In this document: positions 38,303 to 47,557 of the stretch, in pieces
Position numbering within the stretch: the first letter of the stretch is position 1
Layout: every line of letters begins with the position of its first letter
Made by a program: the position numbers and the translations under genes
Assembly (NCBI RefSeq): GCF_001418225.1
Contig: NZ_LIPT01000001.1
Span: 248,001-312,000, forward strand
Direction: 5' to 3'
Length of the DNA: 64,000 nt
From: Pannonibacter indicus
GTDB lineage: Bacteria; Pseudomonadota; Alphaproteobacteria; Rhizobiales; Stappiaceae
The notes under the pieces: model-generated
What the model was told of the DNA's origin: nothing
Databases searched by the model: none
Seen by the model: only the letters and a program-made list of their open reading frames with translations

Positions 38303-40585
38303 ATGATGGCGTTTGCGGGCAAAGTTGGACACGGGTTGGCAGCGGCAGTGCACCACTTCTCCAGCATGATCCTGTGTGTGAGCCTGGCTGCCGCTCTCAC
38401 CGGCGCCGCAGCTTCAGGCCCCGCTTCGGCCCAGGACACGGCAACAGGCAGCAGCGCAGCGGCCATCGCCATGAATGACGCGATGCAGGAGAGTTTCCAG
38501 CTGCGCGGCGCGCTGCAGCAGCTGGCCGCAGAACTGCCCACCCTGCCGGGAAAAATGGCGGCAACGCTCCGCGCCATGTCGCCCGATGGCTCGCTGGACT
38601 GGCTGTGGTCCGCTCTTGCCGTGCTGGCTGCAGCATTGATCGCGGGTACTGCCCTGCAGGCCCTGTTCCGCCGCTGGGCGGAGGCGGTCTATTTGCACCG
38701 CTTTCCCCCGGCGCCCGAAACCCGTGCGGGCAAGGTCGCTTTCCTGCTCGGGCGCGGCACGGTGATGCTGCTGGAACTGGCCATTTTCCTGATCACCGCC
38801 TGGCTGGTGGCCGTGCTGCTGCATGAGGATCTGCATGCCTCCCGGGTGACCGTGCAGACCGGCATTCTGGGCTTCACCGCCTGGAGCCTGATCCGGCTGA
38901 TCCTGTTCAACATCATTGCGCCGGACACACCCGCCTGCCGCATGCTGGCCTTTGACGATCAGTCCGCCGCAAGGCTCAACACGGCGCTGGTCACCGGGCT
39001 CGGCCTCTCGGCCTTCGTCATCTCGCTCTCCATCTGGATGCGCGCCCTCGGGCTGGAGGCCAGTGCGCACAAGGTGGCGCTTGTCTTTTCCGCCGCCCTG
39101 TCGACCTGCATTCTCTCCACCATTGCCATTGTCTGGCGCAAGAGCGTCGGCAAAGCCATCATGGGCGGAGCGCCGGACGAAAGCGCAGTGCATCCCGCCC
39201 TCCACTTCATCGCCAGCATCTGGCACGTGATGGCGATCCTGTATTTCCTCTTCGCCTTCGGCACGGCCAGCTTCCGCATCCTCCTCGACCGGCCTTTTGC
39301 CACCGGCCTTGTCAGCGCGCCGGTACTGGTGCTGGTCGCCGCGCTGCTGCTGCAGGCCGTGTTGATGCTGCTGATCGACCGGCTGCTGCCGCGCCTCGAC
39401 ACGCGCAGGGCCAAGGCCGTGCTGATGGATGGCCTTGCCCGTGCCGAGACAGCGGCCGGAGAAGCCCCGGACACCACCGCCAATGCCTCACAGGCCGAAG
39501 CCGAAGCGCTGGAGGCAGAGGCAGCCCGAGCCCCCTACCGCGCGCTTTTCGACCATGGCGCGGCCATCCTCACCCTCGTCTTTTCCGCCTGGCTGCTGCT
39601 CAAGGTCTGGGGCATCTCGATCCACGATCAAAGCTCCATCCTCGGCAATCTTGTGGAAGTCGCCATCGTCGGCTTCCTTGGCTACATGGCCTATCAGGCG
39701 GTGGAAATCGCCGTTGCGCAGGCGGCGCGGCGGGACCTCCTGCGCCCGGATGCGTCCACCCACGCGCCCGGAGAAATGGAGATAGGCGGCACCGGCGACA
39801 GCCGCCTTTCCACCCTGCTGCCGATCTTCCGCAACTTCCTGCTGATCACCATCGTGGTGATCTCCGGCATGCTGATCCTGTCGCAGCTCGGCATCGACAT
39901 TGCCCCGCTCTTTGCCGGTGCCGGCGTCGTCGGTCTTGCCATCGGCTTTGGCGCGCAGACGCTCATCCGGGATATCTTCTCCGGCGCCTTCTATCTGATC
40001 GATGACGCCTTCCGCAAAGGCGAATACATCGACATCGGCAGCGCCAAGGGCACCGTGGAGAAAATCTCCATCCGCTCCATGCAGCTGCGCCACCACCGCG
40101 GCGCGCTGACGACCGTGCCCTTCGGCGAAATCAAGCACGTGCAGAACTACTCGCGCGACTGGGCCATCATGAAGCTCGCCTTCCGCGTCACCTATGACAC
40201 GGACACCGAGAAGATGCGCAAGATCATCAAGAAATTTGGCCAGGAACTTCTGGATGATCCTTATTACGGGCCGATGTTTCTCGATCCGCTGAAGTCGCAG
40301 GGCATCCTCTCCATGGAGGACAGCGCCATGATTGCGCGGGTGAAGTTCATGTCAAAACCCGGCAAGCAGTTTGAGCTGCGCAAGGTGGTCTATGCCGGGT
40401 TGCAGGACCTGTTCGAGAAAAACGGTATCCGCTTCGCCCACCGGGAAGTCACCGTCCGCATCGCCGATGCAGGCGGCAACCTCGTGCCGGCCCCTACTCC
40501 GGCCCAGATCGCCAGCGCTGCCGCCGGCGCCCATGCAGGGCGTGCAGCGGCGCAAGCCGGCGGCCAGGGACAGGATCCACAGTAG
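38303..40585 (+). CDS. Large MscS-family mechanosensitive ion channel
   Basis: A 760-residue inner-membrane channel protein. A signal peptide (cleavage near ASAQ-D) is followed by a periplasmic helix region and about ten membrane helices. The MscS core near residues 540-600 has the pore-lining helix GAGVVGLAIGFGAQTLIRD and then the beta domain GEYIDIGSAKGTVEKISIRS. The C-terminal vestibule ends IRFAHREVTVRI. Such proteins release solutes on hypo-osmotic shock. The ATG at 38303 follows GGGGGGCGTGG and gives the signal peptide; a GTG further upstream is less likely. Confidence 0.87.
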   Translation: MMAFAGKVGHGLAAAVHHFSSMILCVSLAAALTGAAASGPASAQDTATGSSAAAIAMNDAMQESFQLRGALQQLAAELPTLPGKMAATLRAMSPDGSLDWLWSALAVLAAALIAGTALQALFRRWAEAVYLHRFPPAPETRAGKVAFLLGRGTVMLLELAIFLITAWLVAVLLHEDLHASRVTVQTGILGFTAWSLIRLILFNIIAPDTPACRMLAFDDQSAARLNTALVTGLGLSAFVISLSIWMRALGLEASAHKVALVFSAALSTCILSTIAIVWRKSVGKAIMGGAPDESAVHPALHFIASIWHVMAILYFLFAFGTASFRILLDRPFATGLVSAPVLVLVAALLLQAVLMLLIDRLLPRLDTRRAKAVLMDGLARAETAAGEAPDTTANASQAEAEALEAEAARAPYRALFDHGAAILTLVFSAWLLLKVWGISIHDQSSILGNLVEVAIVGFLGYMAYQAVEIAVAQAARRDLLRPDASTHAPGEMEIGGTGDSRLSTLLPIFRNFLLITIVVISGMLILSQLGIDIAPLFAGAGVVGLAIGFGAQTLIRDIFSGAFYLIDDAFRKGEYIDIGSAKGTVEKISIRSMQLRHHRGALTTVPFGEIKHVQNYSRDWAIMKLAFRVTYDTDTEKMRKIIKKFGQELLDDPYYGPMFLDPLKSQGILSMEDSAMIARVKFMSKPGKQFELRKVVYAGLQDLFEKNGIRFAHREVTVRIADAGGNLVPAPTPAQIASAAAGAHAGRAAAQAGGQGQDPQ

Positions 40586-40619
40586 CAGGCACTTCCAGCT
40601 CCCTTCCGGCGAAGCGAGC

Positions 40620-40742
40620 TCAGAAAGCCTTGCCTGCGAGCAGCATCTCCCGCGCGGCAAGGAATGCCTCCCGCAGCGCCTTGTGGCCCTCCAGGCCCTC
40701 CAATGCGTAGCTGTTGAGAAACAGGCGTCCCGCAAACAGGCG
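40620..40742 (-). pseudogene. C-terminal remnant of an unidentified gene
   Basis: About 40 codons without a start, reading LFAGRLFLNSYALEGLEG and ending AREMLLAGKAF before a stop. It is fused directly to the broken hipA end, so it appears to be a fragment left by a deletion. The parent family is not recognised. Confidence 0.4.
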
Positions 40743-41402
40743 CTGCATTCAAGCCGCATGCTCCTGCCAGGGTCATCGCAATGAACTCGCCTTTCACAAC
40801 GCTGCAGGTATCGTTGCTGGCAGCGAACTTGGCGATGAGCTTCTTCGCCCCGTCATCAATCATTGCCTTGGGCCGCGCCCCGCCGATCGGCGTGCCATGC
40901 CGGAGCGCCTGATCGAGCGCAGGAGGCAGTGGCCTGCCTTTTTCAATGAGGCCTGCCGCCTCCATCAGTTCATCACGCGAGGCCCCTGCTGAAAGCCTTG
41001 GAACAAACTCGGTGGCCGATGCCTGAAAATCCAGAGCGCCAATACGGTCTGATCCTGACTGGAGGAGAAAGGTCAGCTCGCTGAGTTCAGGCACCCGTCC
41101 GCATCTGGCTTCAAGCCTGTCAGCCTGTTGATGATGACCCGTCGTCCCCAGGCATCGGGTGAGCCATCACGAATACAGCTGGCCATCTGCAGACCCGGCG
41201 CAGGGGCAATCACACCTTCCTGCAGCGGCAGTTCCGGCTCATAGATGGCAACGGCATTCCTGCGGGCGCGGTAGCTGGCGCCATAGGTGAAGAACAGGCG
41301 CCCGCCGTCCTGATCGAAGCGGCCAGCCACCACCGGCTCCGTTGCACCCGGCAGCCAGATCCAGACAAAGGCTTGGCTGGCTGCCGCCCTAGAAGTCATC
41401 AT
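40735..41402 (-). pseudogene. Decayed HipA-type kinase toxin
   Basis: The N-terminal HipA part reads VWIWLPGATEPVVAGRFDQD and DGSPDAWGRRVIINRL, then shifts frame near 41090, where LPELSELTFLLQSGSDRIGA-type sequence resumes in another frame. Homology continues to KGEFIAMTLAGACGLNAA and then stops: the C-terminal kinase lobe with the catalytic loop is missing. About 220 of the usual ~430 residues remain. The gene overlaps the hipB stop codon (ATGATGACTTCTAG), the normal hipBA arrangement. The toxin is almost certainly inactive. Confidence 0.8.
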
Positions 41403-41721
41403 CAGGCTCCTTCACCCTGGGCCGCACACTCTTGGGCAGCAGGGTCAGTTTCTCGTCAAGACGGGCATTTTCCCTCTGCAGACTTTGCCCATCAGGGTCA
41501 AACAGGCGAACCCCGGCGAGCGCAGCGGCCTCGAAGACGATGCCGATTTCAGGCCCTGCTGCGCCCTTCTCGATGCTGGAGAGCGTTGTACGGCTGATAC
41601 CGGCCCGTTCCGCCAGTTCCTGTGCGGTCATGCCGCGCTCGATGCGCCCGGCACGGATCAGCTTGCCACGCATCGCAAGCGCCTGGCGGGTCCCCCTCGA
41701 ATAGCTTCTCTGACGCGGCAT
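41389..41721 (-). CDS. HipB-type antitoxin, XRE-family DNA-binding protein
   Basis: A 110-residue regulator with a helix-turn-helix near residues 30-65 (MTAQELAERAGISRTTLSSI) and a polar C-terminal tail ending KEPDDDF. It precedes and overlaps the hipA remnant, as in hipBA modules, where HipB represses the operon and neutralises HipA. It looks intact although its toxin is broken. The ATG at 41721 is chosen to keep the HTH near the N-terminus; ATGs at 41742 and 41772 are alternatives. Two palindromes lie just upstream. Confidence 0.8.
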   Translation of the reverse strand: MPRQRSYSRGTRQALAMRGKLIRAGRIERGMTAQELAERAGISRTTLSSIEKGAAGPEIGIVFEAAALAGVRLFDPDGQSLQRENARLDEKLTLLPKSVRPRVKEPDDDF

Positions 41722-41735
41722 GGAGATCACCCGTT

Positions 41736-41779
41736 TGTTCATTTGTATGAACACACAAGGCTTTGCGTTCATAATTATG
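41736..41779. promoter_or_regulatory. Two palindromes upstream of hipB
   Basis: TGTTCAT-N4-ATGAACA (41736-41753) is a perfect dyad. CATAATTATG (41770-41779) is a second one, flanked by GTT and GAC. Both contain TTCAT-type half-sites and are plausible HipB operators. Confidence 0.55.
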
Positions 41780-41816
41780 GACATCCTGCCTGACCCTTCG
41801 AGCTACATCAAACCAA

Positions 41817-41833
41817 GTCCAAAATTCTGGACG
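41817..41833. repeat. Left arm of a 17-bp inverted repeat split by IS66
   Basis: GTCCAAAATTCTGGACG is the exact reverse complement of 44319-44335. Without the IS66 insertion and one target duplication copy, the arms would be 13 nt apart and form a long hairpin. Confidence 0.8.
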
Positions 41834-41935
41834 CAAGGGCTGATAACGTCCGTAAGCGGCGCCTGGCGCCCACCTTCCAGCCTTTGTCCTGATTGGCTCA
41901 TTGGAGCACAGTGAAGATAAGGACGGAGTTTCTCC

Positions 41936-42325
41936 ATGGAGGCTACATTGGAGGTTCTCCCGGTTGGTGGCCGAGGCCGCCGGAACCGGAAGTGGCCGGA
42001 TGAGGTGAAGGCGCGGGTGGTCGCGGAGACGCTGCTGCCGGGCGCGACGGTCAACGAAGTGGCGCGTCGGCACGGCTTGCCGGCAAACCATGTGTCGTCG
42101 TGGCGAACGCTGGCGCGGAAAGGGCGGCTGGTGCTGCCTGCGCCGGAGGATCCGGTTGAGTTTGCGGCACTGATGGTCGGCCCGGTTGGTGAAGCCCCGA
42201 ATGGAGACACTGACACCGCAGTCCGGCCCGAGATTGTCGCGGGCGCGGTAGTGATCCGTCTGGAAGCGGGTGCCACGGCGGAGCGGATTGCCTCGGTCGT
42301 GCGTGCCTTGGTGGCCAGCCGATGA
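41936..42325 (+). CDS. tnpA: IS66 accessory protein TnpA
   Basis: A 129-residue helix-turn-helix protein of IS66 elements, with KWPDEVKARVVAETLLPGA and VNEVARRHGLPANHVSSWR. It is needed with TnpB for IS66 transposition, though the role is not well defined. Its stop overlaps the tnpB start (ATGA), suggesting coupled translation. Confidence 0.92.
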   Translation: MEATLEVLPVGGRGRRNRKWPDEVKARVVAETLLPGATVNEVARRHGLPANHVSSWRTLARKGRLVLPAPEDPVEFAALMVGPVGEAPNGDTDTAVRPEIVAGAVVIRLEAGATAERIASVVRALVASR

Positions 42326-42675
42326 TGTTCCCGTCCAACCTGGTGCGGGTTCTGGTCGCGGCCAAGCCCATCGACTTCCGCAAGGGTCATGACGGGTTGG
42401 CAGCGCTGGTGTCGTCTGTGTTGCACCAGGATCCATTCACCGGGACGGTCTTTGTCTTTCGCTCGCGCCGGGCGGACAGGCTGAAGCTGCTCTACTGGGA
42501 CGGCACCGGTCTGGTCATGGCCTACAAGCGGCTTGAGGATGCGACCTTCACCTGGCCCGCGATCAAGGATGGGGTCATGATGCTGAATCATGCCCAGTTC
42601 GAGGCGCTATTTGCCGGTCTCGACTGGCGCAAGGTCAAGGCGCTGGAGGCACGCCCGCCAGCTGCGGCAGAGTGA
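42322..42675 (+). CDS. tnpB: IS66 accessory protein TnpB
   Basis: A 117-residue IS66 Orf2 protein. It shows the family signature VLVAAKPIDFRKGHDGLAAL and FRSRRADRLKLLYWDGTGLV. It overlaps tnpA by four bases and is followed 54 bp later by tnpC. Full length. Confidence 0.93.
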   Translation: MMFPSNLVRVLVAAKPIDFRKGHDGLAALVSSVLHQDPFTGTVFVFRSRRADRLKLLYWDGTGLVMAYKRLEDATFTWPAIKDGVMMLNHAQFEALFAGLDWRKVKALEARPPAAAE

Positions 42676-42729
42676 ATCAACTGCTTGGTTTGGCGTGCTT
42701 TTGCGGGGGTTTTATGGTAGCTCCAGCCC

Positions 42730-44286
42730 ATGCAAACCGCACCCGCCATCGACCTTTCCGCCATCCCTGCCGCGCAACGTGCGGCGGTTCTGGCGTTGAT
42801 GGAAGCCGTGGCGGCGCTGACGGACATCACCCGGCGCCAAGAGCATCTGATTGCCGAATTGAACCATGCCCTGCATGGCAAGCGATCGGAAAAGCTGACC
42901 GAAGATGAACGGCAGCTGGCCTTCGAGGACCTGTCCATCGCGCTGGCTGAGGTCGAGGCGGAAAAGGAAATCCGTGCCGCCAAACCGGGTGACAAAGCGA
43001 GCAAGCCCGCACCGAAGCGCACCATCGGCAATCTGCCTGCCGGACTGCCGCGCATCGAAGAGGTCATCGAACCCGCCAGCCTGATCTGCCCCTGCGGCTG
43101 CGGCGTCATGCACAAGATCGGCGAGGACCGCAGCGAACGGCTGGACATCGTCCCCGCGCAGTTGCGCGTGATCGTCACCGTGCGCCCGAAATATGCCTGC
43201 CGGACCTGCACCGACGGGGTGACGCAAGCGCCTGCGCCCAACCACCTCATCATGGGTGGTCTGCCGACCGAGGCGACGCTCGCCCATGTATTGGTCAGCA
43301 AGTATGCGGATCACCTTCCCTTATATCGCCAGAGCCAGATCCTGGCACGGGCGGGGCTGGAACTGCACCGCGCGGTCTTGGCCGACTGGGTCGGCAAGGC
43401 CGCGTTCCATCTGAAGCCCATCGTCGACCGGCTGGCCGACCACCTGAAGCGCTCATCCAAGCTGTTCATGGACGAAACCACTGCCCCGGTGCTGGATCCG
43501 GGGCGCGGCGTGACCAAAACCGGGTATCTCTGGGCACTGGCCCGCGATGACCGGCCCTGGGGCGGTGAGGACCCGCCCGGAGTGGTCTACTTCTATGCCC
43601 CCGGCCGCGCGGGCGAGAATGCCGAAACCTTCCTCACCGGCTTCGATGGTACCCTGCAGATCGACGGCTATACCGGCTACAACCGCCTGACCAAGCCCTC
43701 GCGCAAGGGCGGTGCGCCCATTCGGGTGGCGCACTGTTGGGCGCATGCGAGGCGAAAACTGAAGGAAGTCTTCGACCGCGACGGCTCAGAGATCGCCGCC
43801 GAGGGCCTGCGCCGCATCGCCGAGCTCTACGCCGTCGAGGCTGACATCTGCGGCGTCTCGCCCGGCCAGCGCCTCTCCGCCCGCCAAACCCGCACCGCGC
43901 CACTGGTGGCCGCCTTCGGCGACTGGCTTCAGGCGCAACGTCGCAAGATATCCGCGAAATCCCGGCTCGGCGAAAAGCTGACCTACATCCACAACCATTG
44001 GGACGGGTTGCAAACCTTCCTGACCGACGGCCGCGTCGAGATTGACTCCAACAGGGTCGAAAACCTGATCCGCCCCATCGCCCTCAATCGCAAAAATGCG
44101 CTCTTCGCCGCTCACGACGAAGGCGGCATCGCCTGGGGCCGCATCGCTTCGCTGATCGAAACCTGCAAGATCAACGGCATCGAGCCCTTCGCCTATCTCA
44201 AGGCTACCCTGACAGCCATCGCCAACGGCCATCCGCAAAGCCGCCTCGACGAGCTGCTCCCATGGAACTTCAAGCCGTCAAGCTAA
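42730..44286 (+). CDS. tnpC: IS66 transposase TnpC
   Basis: A 518-residue transposase. The N-terminal leucine-rich helix region is followed by a zinc-finger domain (CPCGCGVMHKIGED and YACRTC), then a DDE catalytic domain. The candidate acidic residues lie in FMDETTAPVLDPG, IDGYTGYN and SNRVENLIRPIALNRKN. The C-terminal IS66 tail is present, ending NFKPSS. It ends 29 bp before the right inverted repeat. Confidence 0.95.
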   Translation: MQTAPAIDLSAIPAAQRAAVLALMEAVAALTDITRRQEHLIAELNHALHGKRSEKLTEDERQLAFEDLSIALAEVEAEKEIRAAKPGDKASKPAPKRTIGNLPAGLPRIEEVIEPASLICPCGCGVMHKIGEDRSERLDIVPAQLRVIVTVRPKYACRTCTDGVTQAPAPNHLIMGGLPTEATLAHVLVSKYADHLPLYRQSQILARAGLELHRAVLADWVGKAAFHLKPIVDRLADHLKRSSKLFMDETTAPVLDPGRGVTKTGYLWALARDDRPWGGEDPPGVVYFYAPGRAGENAETFLTGFDGTLQIDGYTGYNRLTKPSRKGGAPIRVAHCWAHARRKLKEVFDRDGSEIAAEGLRRIAELYAVEADICGVSPGQRLSARQTRTAPLVAAFGDWLQAQRRKISAKSRLGEKLTYIHNHWDGLQTFLTDGRVEIDSNRVENLIRPIALNRKNALFAAHDEGGIAWGRIASLIETCKINGIEPFAYLKATLTAIANGHPQSRLDELLPWNFKPSS

Positions 44287-44318
44287 GCTGATCGTGCTGT
44301 CCAGCCACCGCTTACTAA

Positions 44319-44335
44319 CGTCCAGAATTTTGGAC
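44319..44335. repeat. Right arm of the 17-bp inverted repeat split by IS66
   Basis: CGTCCAGAATTTTGGAC is the reverse complement of 41817-41833. Its first five bases overlap the IS66 target duplication, so the insertion occurred at the inner edge of this arm. Confidence 0.8.
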
Positions 44336-44363
44336 ACGTTTCACACTGAACGCCCCCCAAACA

Positions 44364-44394
44364 AAAATCCCCGGACCATCGGCCCGGGGATTTT
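44364..44394 (-). terminator. Bidirectional terminator after ettA
   Basis: A perfect 11-bp stem (AAAATCCCCGG / CCGGGGATTTT) with a 9-nt loop. The minus-strand tail TTTTTGTTT ends ettA 38 bp after its stop codon, and the plus-strand tail TTTTCCTTTT would stop IS66 read-through. Confidence 0.88.
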
Positions 44395-44431
44395 CCTTTT
44401 GCAAAAACAGCCGCTTGAGGCTGCTGAAGCC

Positions 44432-46081
44432 TTAGCGCGTCAGCGGCTTGTACTTGATGCGTCTCGGGTCGGCGGCGTGGGCGCCGAGGCGGCGGACCTT
44501 GTCCTTCTCGTAGTCCTCGAAATTGCCCTCGAACCATTCCACATGGCTGTTGCCTTCAAAGGCGAGCATGTGGGTGGCGAGGCGGTCGAGGAACATGCGG
44601 TCGTGCGAGATGACCACGGCGCAACCGGCGTAGTTTTCCAGCGCGTCTTCGAGGGCGGCCAGGGTCTCGGTGTCGAGGTCGTTGGTCGGTTCGTCAAGCA
44701 GCAGGACGTTGGCGCCCTGCTTCAGCACCTTGGCGAGGTGCACGCGGTTGCGCTGACCACCGGAGAGGTCGCCCACCTTGGCCTGCTGAGCCGGGCCCTT
44801 GAAGTTGAAGGACGAGCAATAGGCGCGGGAGTTGATTTCCTTGCCATCGAGATAAATGATCTCGTTGCCGTCGGAGATTTCTTCCCACACCGTCTTGTTC
44901 GGGTCCAGCTTGTCGCGCGACTGGTCCACGTAGCCCAGATGCACGGTCTCACCGATGATGATTTCACCGCTGTCCGGCTTTTCCTGGCCCGTGAGCATCT
45001 TGAACAGGGTAGTCTTACCCGCACCGTTCGGCCCGATGACGCCGACGATGCCGCCGCGCGGCAGCTTGAAGGACAGGTCCTCGATGAGCAGGCGGTCGCC
45101 GAAGCCCTTGGACACGTTCTTCAGTTCGATGACGTTGGCGCCAAGGCGCTCGCCCACCGGAATGAGGATCTGCTCGATGGTAGGCATGCGGGTTTCCTGT
45201 GCCGCCACCAGATCCTCATAAGCTCGGATACGGGCCTTGGACTTGGTCTGGCGGCCCTTCGGCGACATGCCCATCCACTCGCGCTCACGGGCAATGGCCT
45301 TGGAGCGGGCCATATTCTCGCGGCCTTCCTGCTCCATACGCTTGGTCTTCTTCTCCAGATAGACGGAGTAGTTGCCCTCGTAGGGAATGCCCTGGCCGCG
45401 GTCCAGCTCCAGAATCCAGCCGGTAACGTTGTCGAGGAAGTAGCGGTCGTGGGTGATGATCAGCACCGAGCCCTTGAACTCGCGCAGGTGGCGCTCCAGC
45501 CAGTGAACGGTTTCAGCGTCCAGATGGTTGGTCGGTTCGTCGAGCAGCAGCAGATCCGGCTCGCTCAAGAGCAGCTTGCACAGCGCCACGCGGCGCCGCT
45601 CACCGCCCGAAAGGTTGTCCACCGGGCTGTCGGAGGGCGGGCAGCGCAGGGCTTCCATCGCCATCTCGACCTTGCTCTCAAGGTTCCAAAGGTCTTCCGC
45701 GTCGATGATGTCCTGCAGCTTCGCGCCTTCCTCGGCGGTCTCGTCCGAGTAGTTCATCATCAGCTCGTTGTAACGGTCGACGATCGCCTGCTTGTGGGCG
45801 ACGCCTTCCATCACGTTTTCCAGAACGGTCTTGCCCTCGTCGAGCTTCGGCTCCTGCGGCAGATAGCCGACCTTGGCGCCTTCCGCCGCCCAGGCCTCAC
45901 CTGTGTACTCCTTGTCGAGACCGGCCATGATCTTGAGCAGGGTCGATTTACCCGCACCGTTGGGGCCGAGAATACCGATCTTGGCATCCGGGTAGAACGA
46001 CAGGTGAATGTTGTCGAGAACCTTCTTGCCGTTATAGGCCTTGCTGAGGCCATGCATGTGATAGATGAACTGGCGCGCCAT
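44432..46081 (-). CDS. ettA: Energy-dependent translational throttle protein EttA (ABC-F)
   Basis: A 549-residue cytoplasmic ABC-F protein with two nucleotide-binding domains. The Walker A motifs are GPNGAGKST (near residue 40) and GPNGAGKTT (near 355). The signature motifs are [16 protein letters not shown] and [15 protein letters not shown], and the Walker B segments are [12 protein letters not shown] and [12 protein letters not shown]. The linker between domains carries the basic arm typical of EttA. EttA binds the ribosomal E site and gates early elongation by ATP/ADP ratio. The start MARQFIYHM is the usual one. Confidence 0.93.
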   Translation of the reverse strand: MARQFIYHMHGLSKAYNGKKVLDNIHLSFYPDAKIGILGPNGAGKSTLLKIMAGLDKEYTGEAWAAEGAKVGYLPQEPKLDEGKTVLENVMEGVAHKQAIVDRYNELMMNYSDETAEEGAKLQDIIDAEDLWNLESKVEMAMEALRCPPSDSPVDNLSGGERRRVALCKLLLSEPDLLLLDEPTNHLDAETVHWLERHLREFKGSVLIITHDRYFLDNVTGWILELDRGQGIPYEGNYSVYLEKKTKRMEQEGRENMARSKAIAREREWMGMSPKGRQTKSKARIRAYEDLVAAQETRMPTIEQILIPVGERLGANVIELKNVSKGFGDRLLIEDLSFKLPRGGIVGVIGPNGAGKTTLFKMLTGQEKPDSGEIIIGETVHLGYVDQSRDKLDPNKTVWEEISDGNEIIYLDGKEINSRAYCSSFNFKGPAQQAKVGDLSGGQRNRVHLAKVLKQGANVLLLDEPTNDLDTETLAALEDALENYAGCAVVISHDRMFLDRLATHMLAFEGNSHVEWFEGNFEDYEKDKVRRLGAHAADPRRIKYKPLTR

Positions 46082-46189
46082 GGGGCCTCGCATCTCCGTT
46101 TTGGAATTTTGCCGGGAATCTGATCGACAATTGATCGAAACTGGCCGCCCTTTTACGCCATGCAGCGGGCCGGGGCAATGGCGGTTGGT

Positions 46190-46216
46190 GAACAGGCCTT
46201 CCCTATAGGCCTGTTC
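46190..46216. terminator. Hairpin after the first FAD oxidase gene
   Basis: GAACAGGCCT / AGGCCTGTTC is a perfect 10-bp stem with a 7-nt loop, 6 bp beyond the minus-strand stop codon at 46223. The tail is not clearly U-rich. Confidence 0.6.
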
Positions 46217-46222
46217 TCTCTT

Positions 46223-47554
46223 TCACCCCCAGCGGTCCTTCAGCCCGTACCACCAATAGGCCATCTGCAGGTAGTGGCGGCGCAGGGCGGGCAGCGGGAA
46301 GCGGCGAAAGGGCGTGCGGACCGGCTGCGGCAGCTGCCAGGGGGAGCGGACCTCCAGCGCCAGTTCCGCCGCCAGCGCCCCGGCATAGGAGCCCATGGCC
46401 ACGCCGTTGCCGTGATAGGCAAGCGCTGCAAAGACGCCGGGCATGGCCGGTATGGGGCCGATATAGGGATTGAGATCCAGCGCCAGGCACACCCGCCCGG
46501 ACCAGTGATGCGTCGCCTCCACATGGGCGAGCGCGGGGAACAGCCGGTCGAAGCCCTCACGGATGGCAAGGCGCAGCCGCGCCTCTTCCCCAGCCGTGCC
46601 GAAAATGCCGCCGCGCATGCCGAACAGCATCCTCCCGTCCGGCAGCAGGCGGAAATAATGCAGCAGCGTGCGGGCATCGGAGGCCATCACGGGGCTGGTC
46701 CAGCCCTGTGTCACCATCTCCACAGCCGTCAGCGGCCGGGTGACCATGACATTGGACAGCACCGGCAGCAGCCGCCCTTCCAGCCAGGGCAGCAGGCTCT
46801 CGTCCGTATAACCGTTGCTGGCAAGGATCACACGGCGGGCATGGACGGTGCCCTTCGGCGTATCCAGCCGCCAGCGGCCCAGTTCCGGCCGGATATCCGT
46901 CACCGGCGAGCGGGCGAAGATGGGCTGGCCCGCAGCACGCAATGCTCTTGCAAGGCCGCGCACATATTTCAGCGGATGAAGGCCGAAGCCATGGGGATAG
47001 AACAGCCCGCCATATGTGCCCGCCGCCCTCAGGCCCCTCGCCTCCAGTGCGGTTTCATCCAGCAGCTGCGTGCCGAGGCCGAAGCGGGCATTGACGAAGG
47101 CGCCCTCCTCTTCCAGCGCCTTCAGGGCAGAGCGCTTGTGCGCCAGCACCACCTCGCCGCTGCCCGAACGGTCCGCATGGATGGAATGGGTGCCGAGCAG
47201 CGCCGCGACATGATCAATCGCTTCACGCTGCATGTGGGAAAAGCGCTCCGCCTCCCGCCCGCCGTAGCTTTCCACCATGTCTTCCGGCGAACGCTTGGAG
47301 CCGCCAAGACAACAGAAGCCACCGTTGCGGCCCGAGGCGCCGAAGCCCACGTGATGGCGGTCCAGCACAACGGTGGAAGCGCCCAGCGCCTGCGCCCGCA
47401 AGGCCGCGTTCAGCCCGGTGAAGCCCGCGCCGATGACGGCCACATCCACCGCCAGCGCCTCTTCCAGCTCCGGATCCGCATGATCATACGGGGCGGCACC
47501 GGCAGCGCTGTCTTCCCAGTAACTGCCGGTGGATCCGCTGCCATCTGCCTGCAT
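46223..47554 (-). CDS. FAD-dependent amine oxidoreductase (PuuB-like), downstream copy
   Basis: A 443-residue DAO-family flavoenzyme. The Rossmann motif is DVAVIGAGFTGLNAALRAQA (near residue 37), followed by GFGASGRNGGFCCLG, which matches the glycine-rich second FAD contact of gamma-glutamylputrescine oxidase and sarcosine-oxidase-like enzymes. The C-terminal segment holds ALAYHGNGVAMGSYAG. It starts 3 bp after the stop of the paralogous oxidase upstream, so the two form one operon. The substrate is probably a secondary or modified amine. Confidence 0.83.
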   Translation of the reverse strand: MQADGSGSTGSYWEDSAAGAAPYDHADPELEEALAVDVAVIGAGFTGLNAALRAQALGASTVVLDRHHVGFGASGRNGGFCCLGGSKRSPEDMVESYGGREAERFSHMQREAIDHVAALLGTHSIHADRSGSGEVVLAHKRSALKALEEEGAFVNARFGLGTQLLDETALEARGLRAAGTYGGLFYPHGFGLHPLKYVRGLARALRAAGQPIFARSPVTDIRPELGRWRLDTPKGTVHARRVILASNGYTDESLLPWLEGRLLPVLSNVMVTRPLTAVEMVTQGWTSPVMASDARTLLHYFRLLPDGRMLFGMRGGIFGTAGEEARLRLAIREGFDRLFPALAHVEATHHWSGRVCLALDLNPYIGPIPAMPGVFAALAYHGNGVAMGSYAGALAAELALEVRSPWQLPQPVRTPFRRFPLPALRRHYLQMAYWWYGLKDRWG

Positions 47555-47557
47555 GGT

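Larger units (their letters stand above)
41852..44315 (+). mobile_element. Complete IS66-family insertion sequence
   Basis: A 2464-bp element with terminal inverted repeats beginning GTAAGCGG (left GTAAGCGGCGCCTGG, right complement GTAAGCGGTGGCTGG). The 8-bp direct target duplication TAACGTCC is exact at 41844-41851 and 44316-44323. It carries the three standard genes tnpA, tnpB and tnpC, all open. Intact ends and genes suggest a recent and possibly active copy. It lies between hipB and ettA. Confidence 0.95.
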
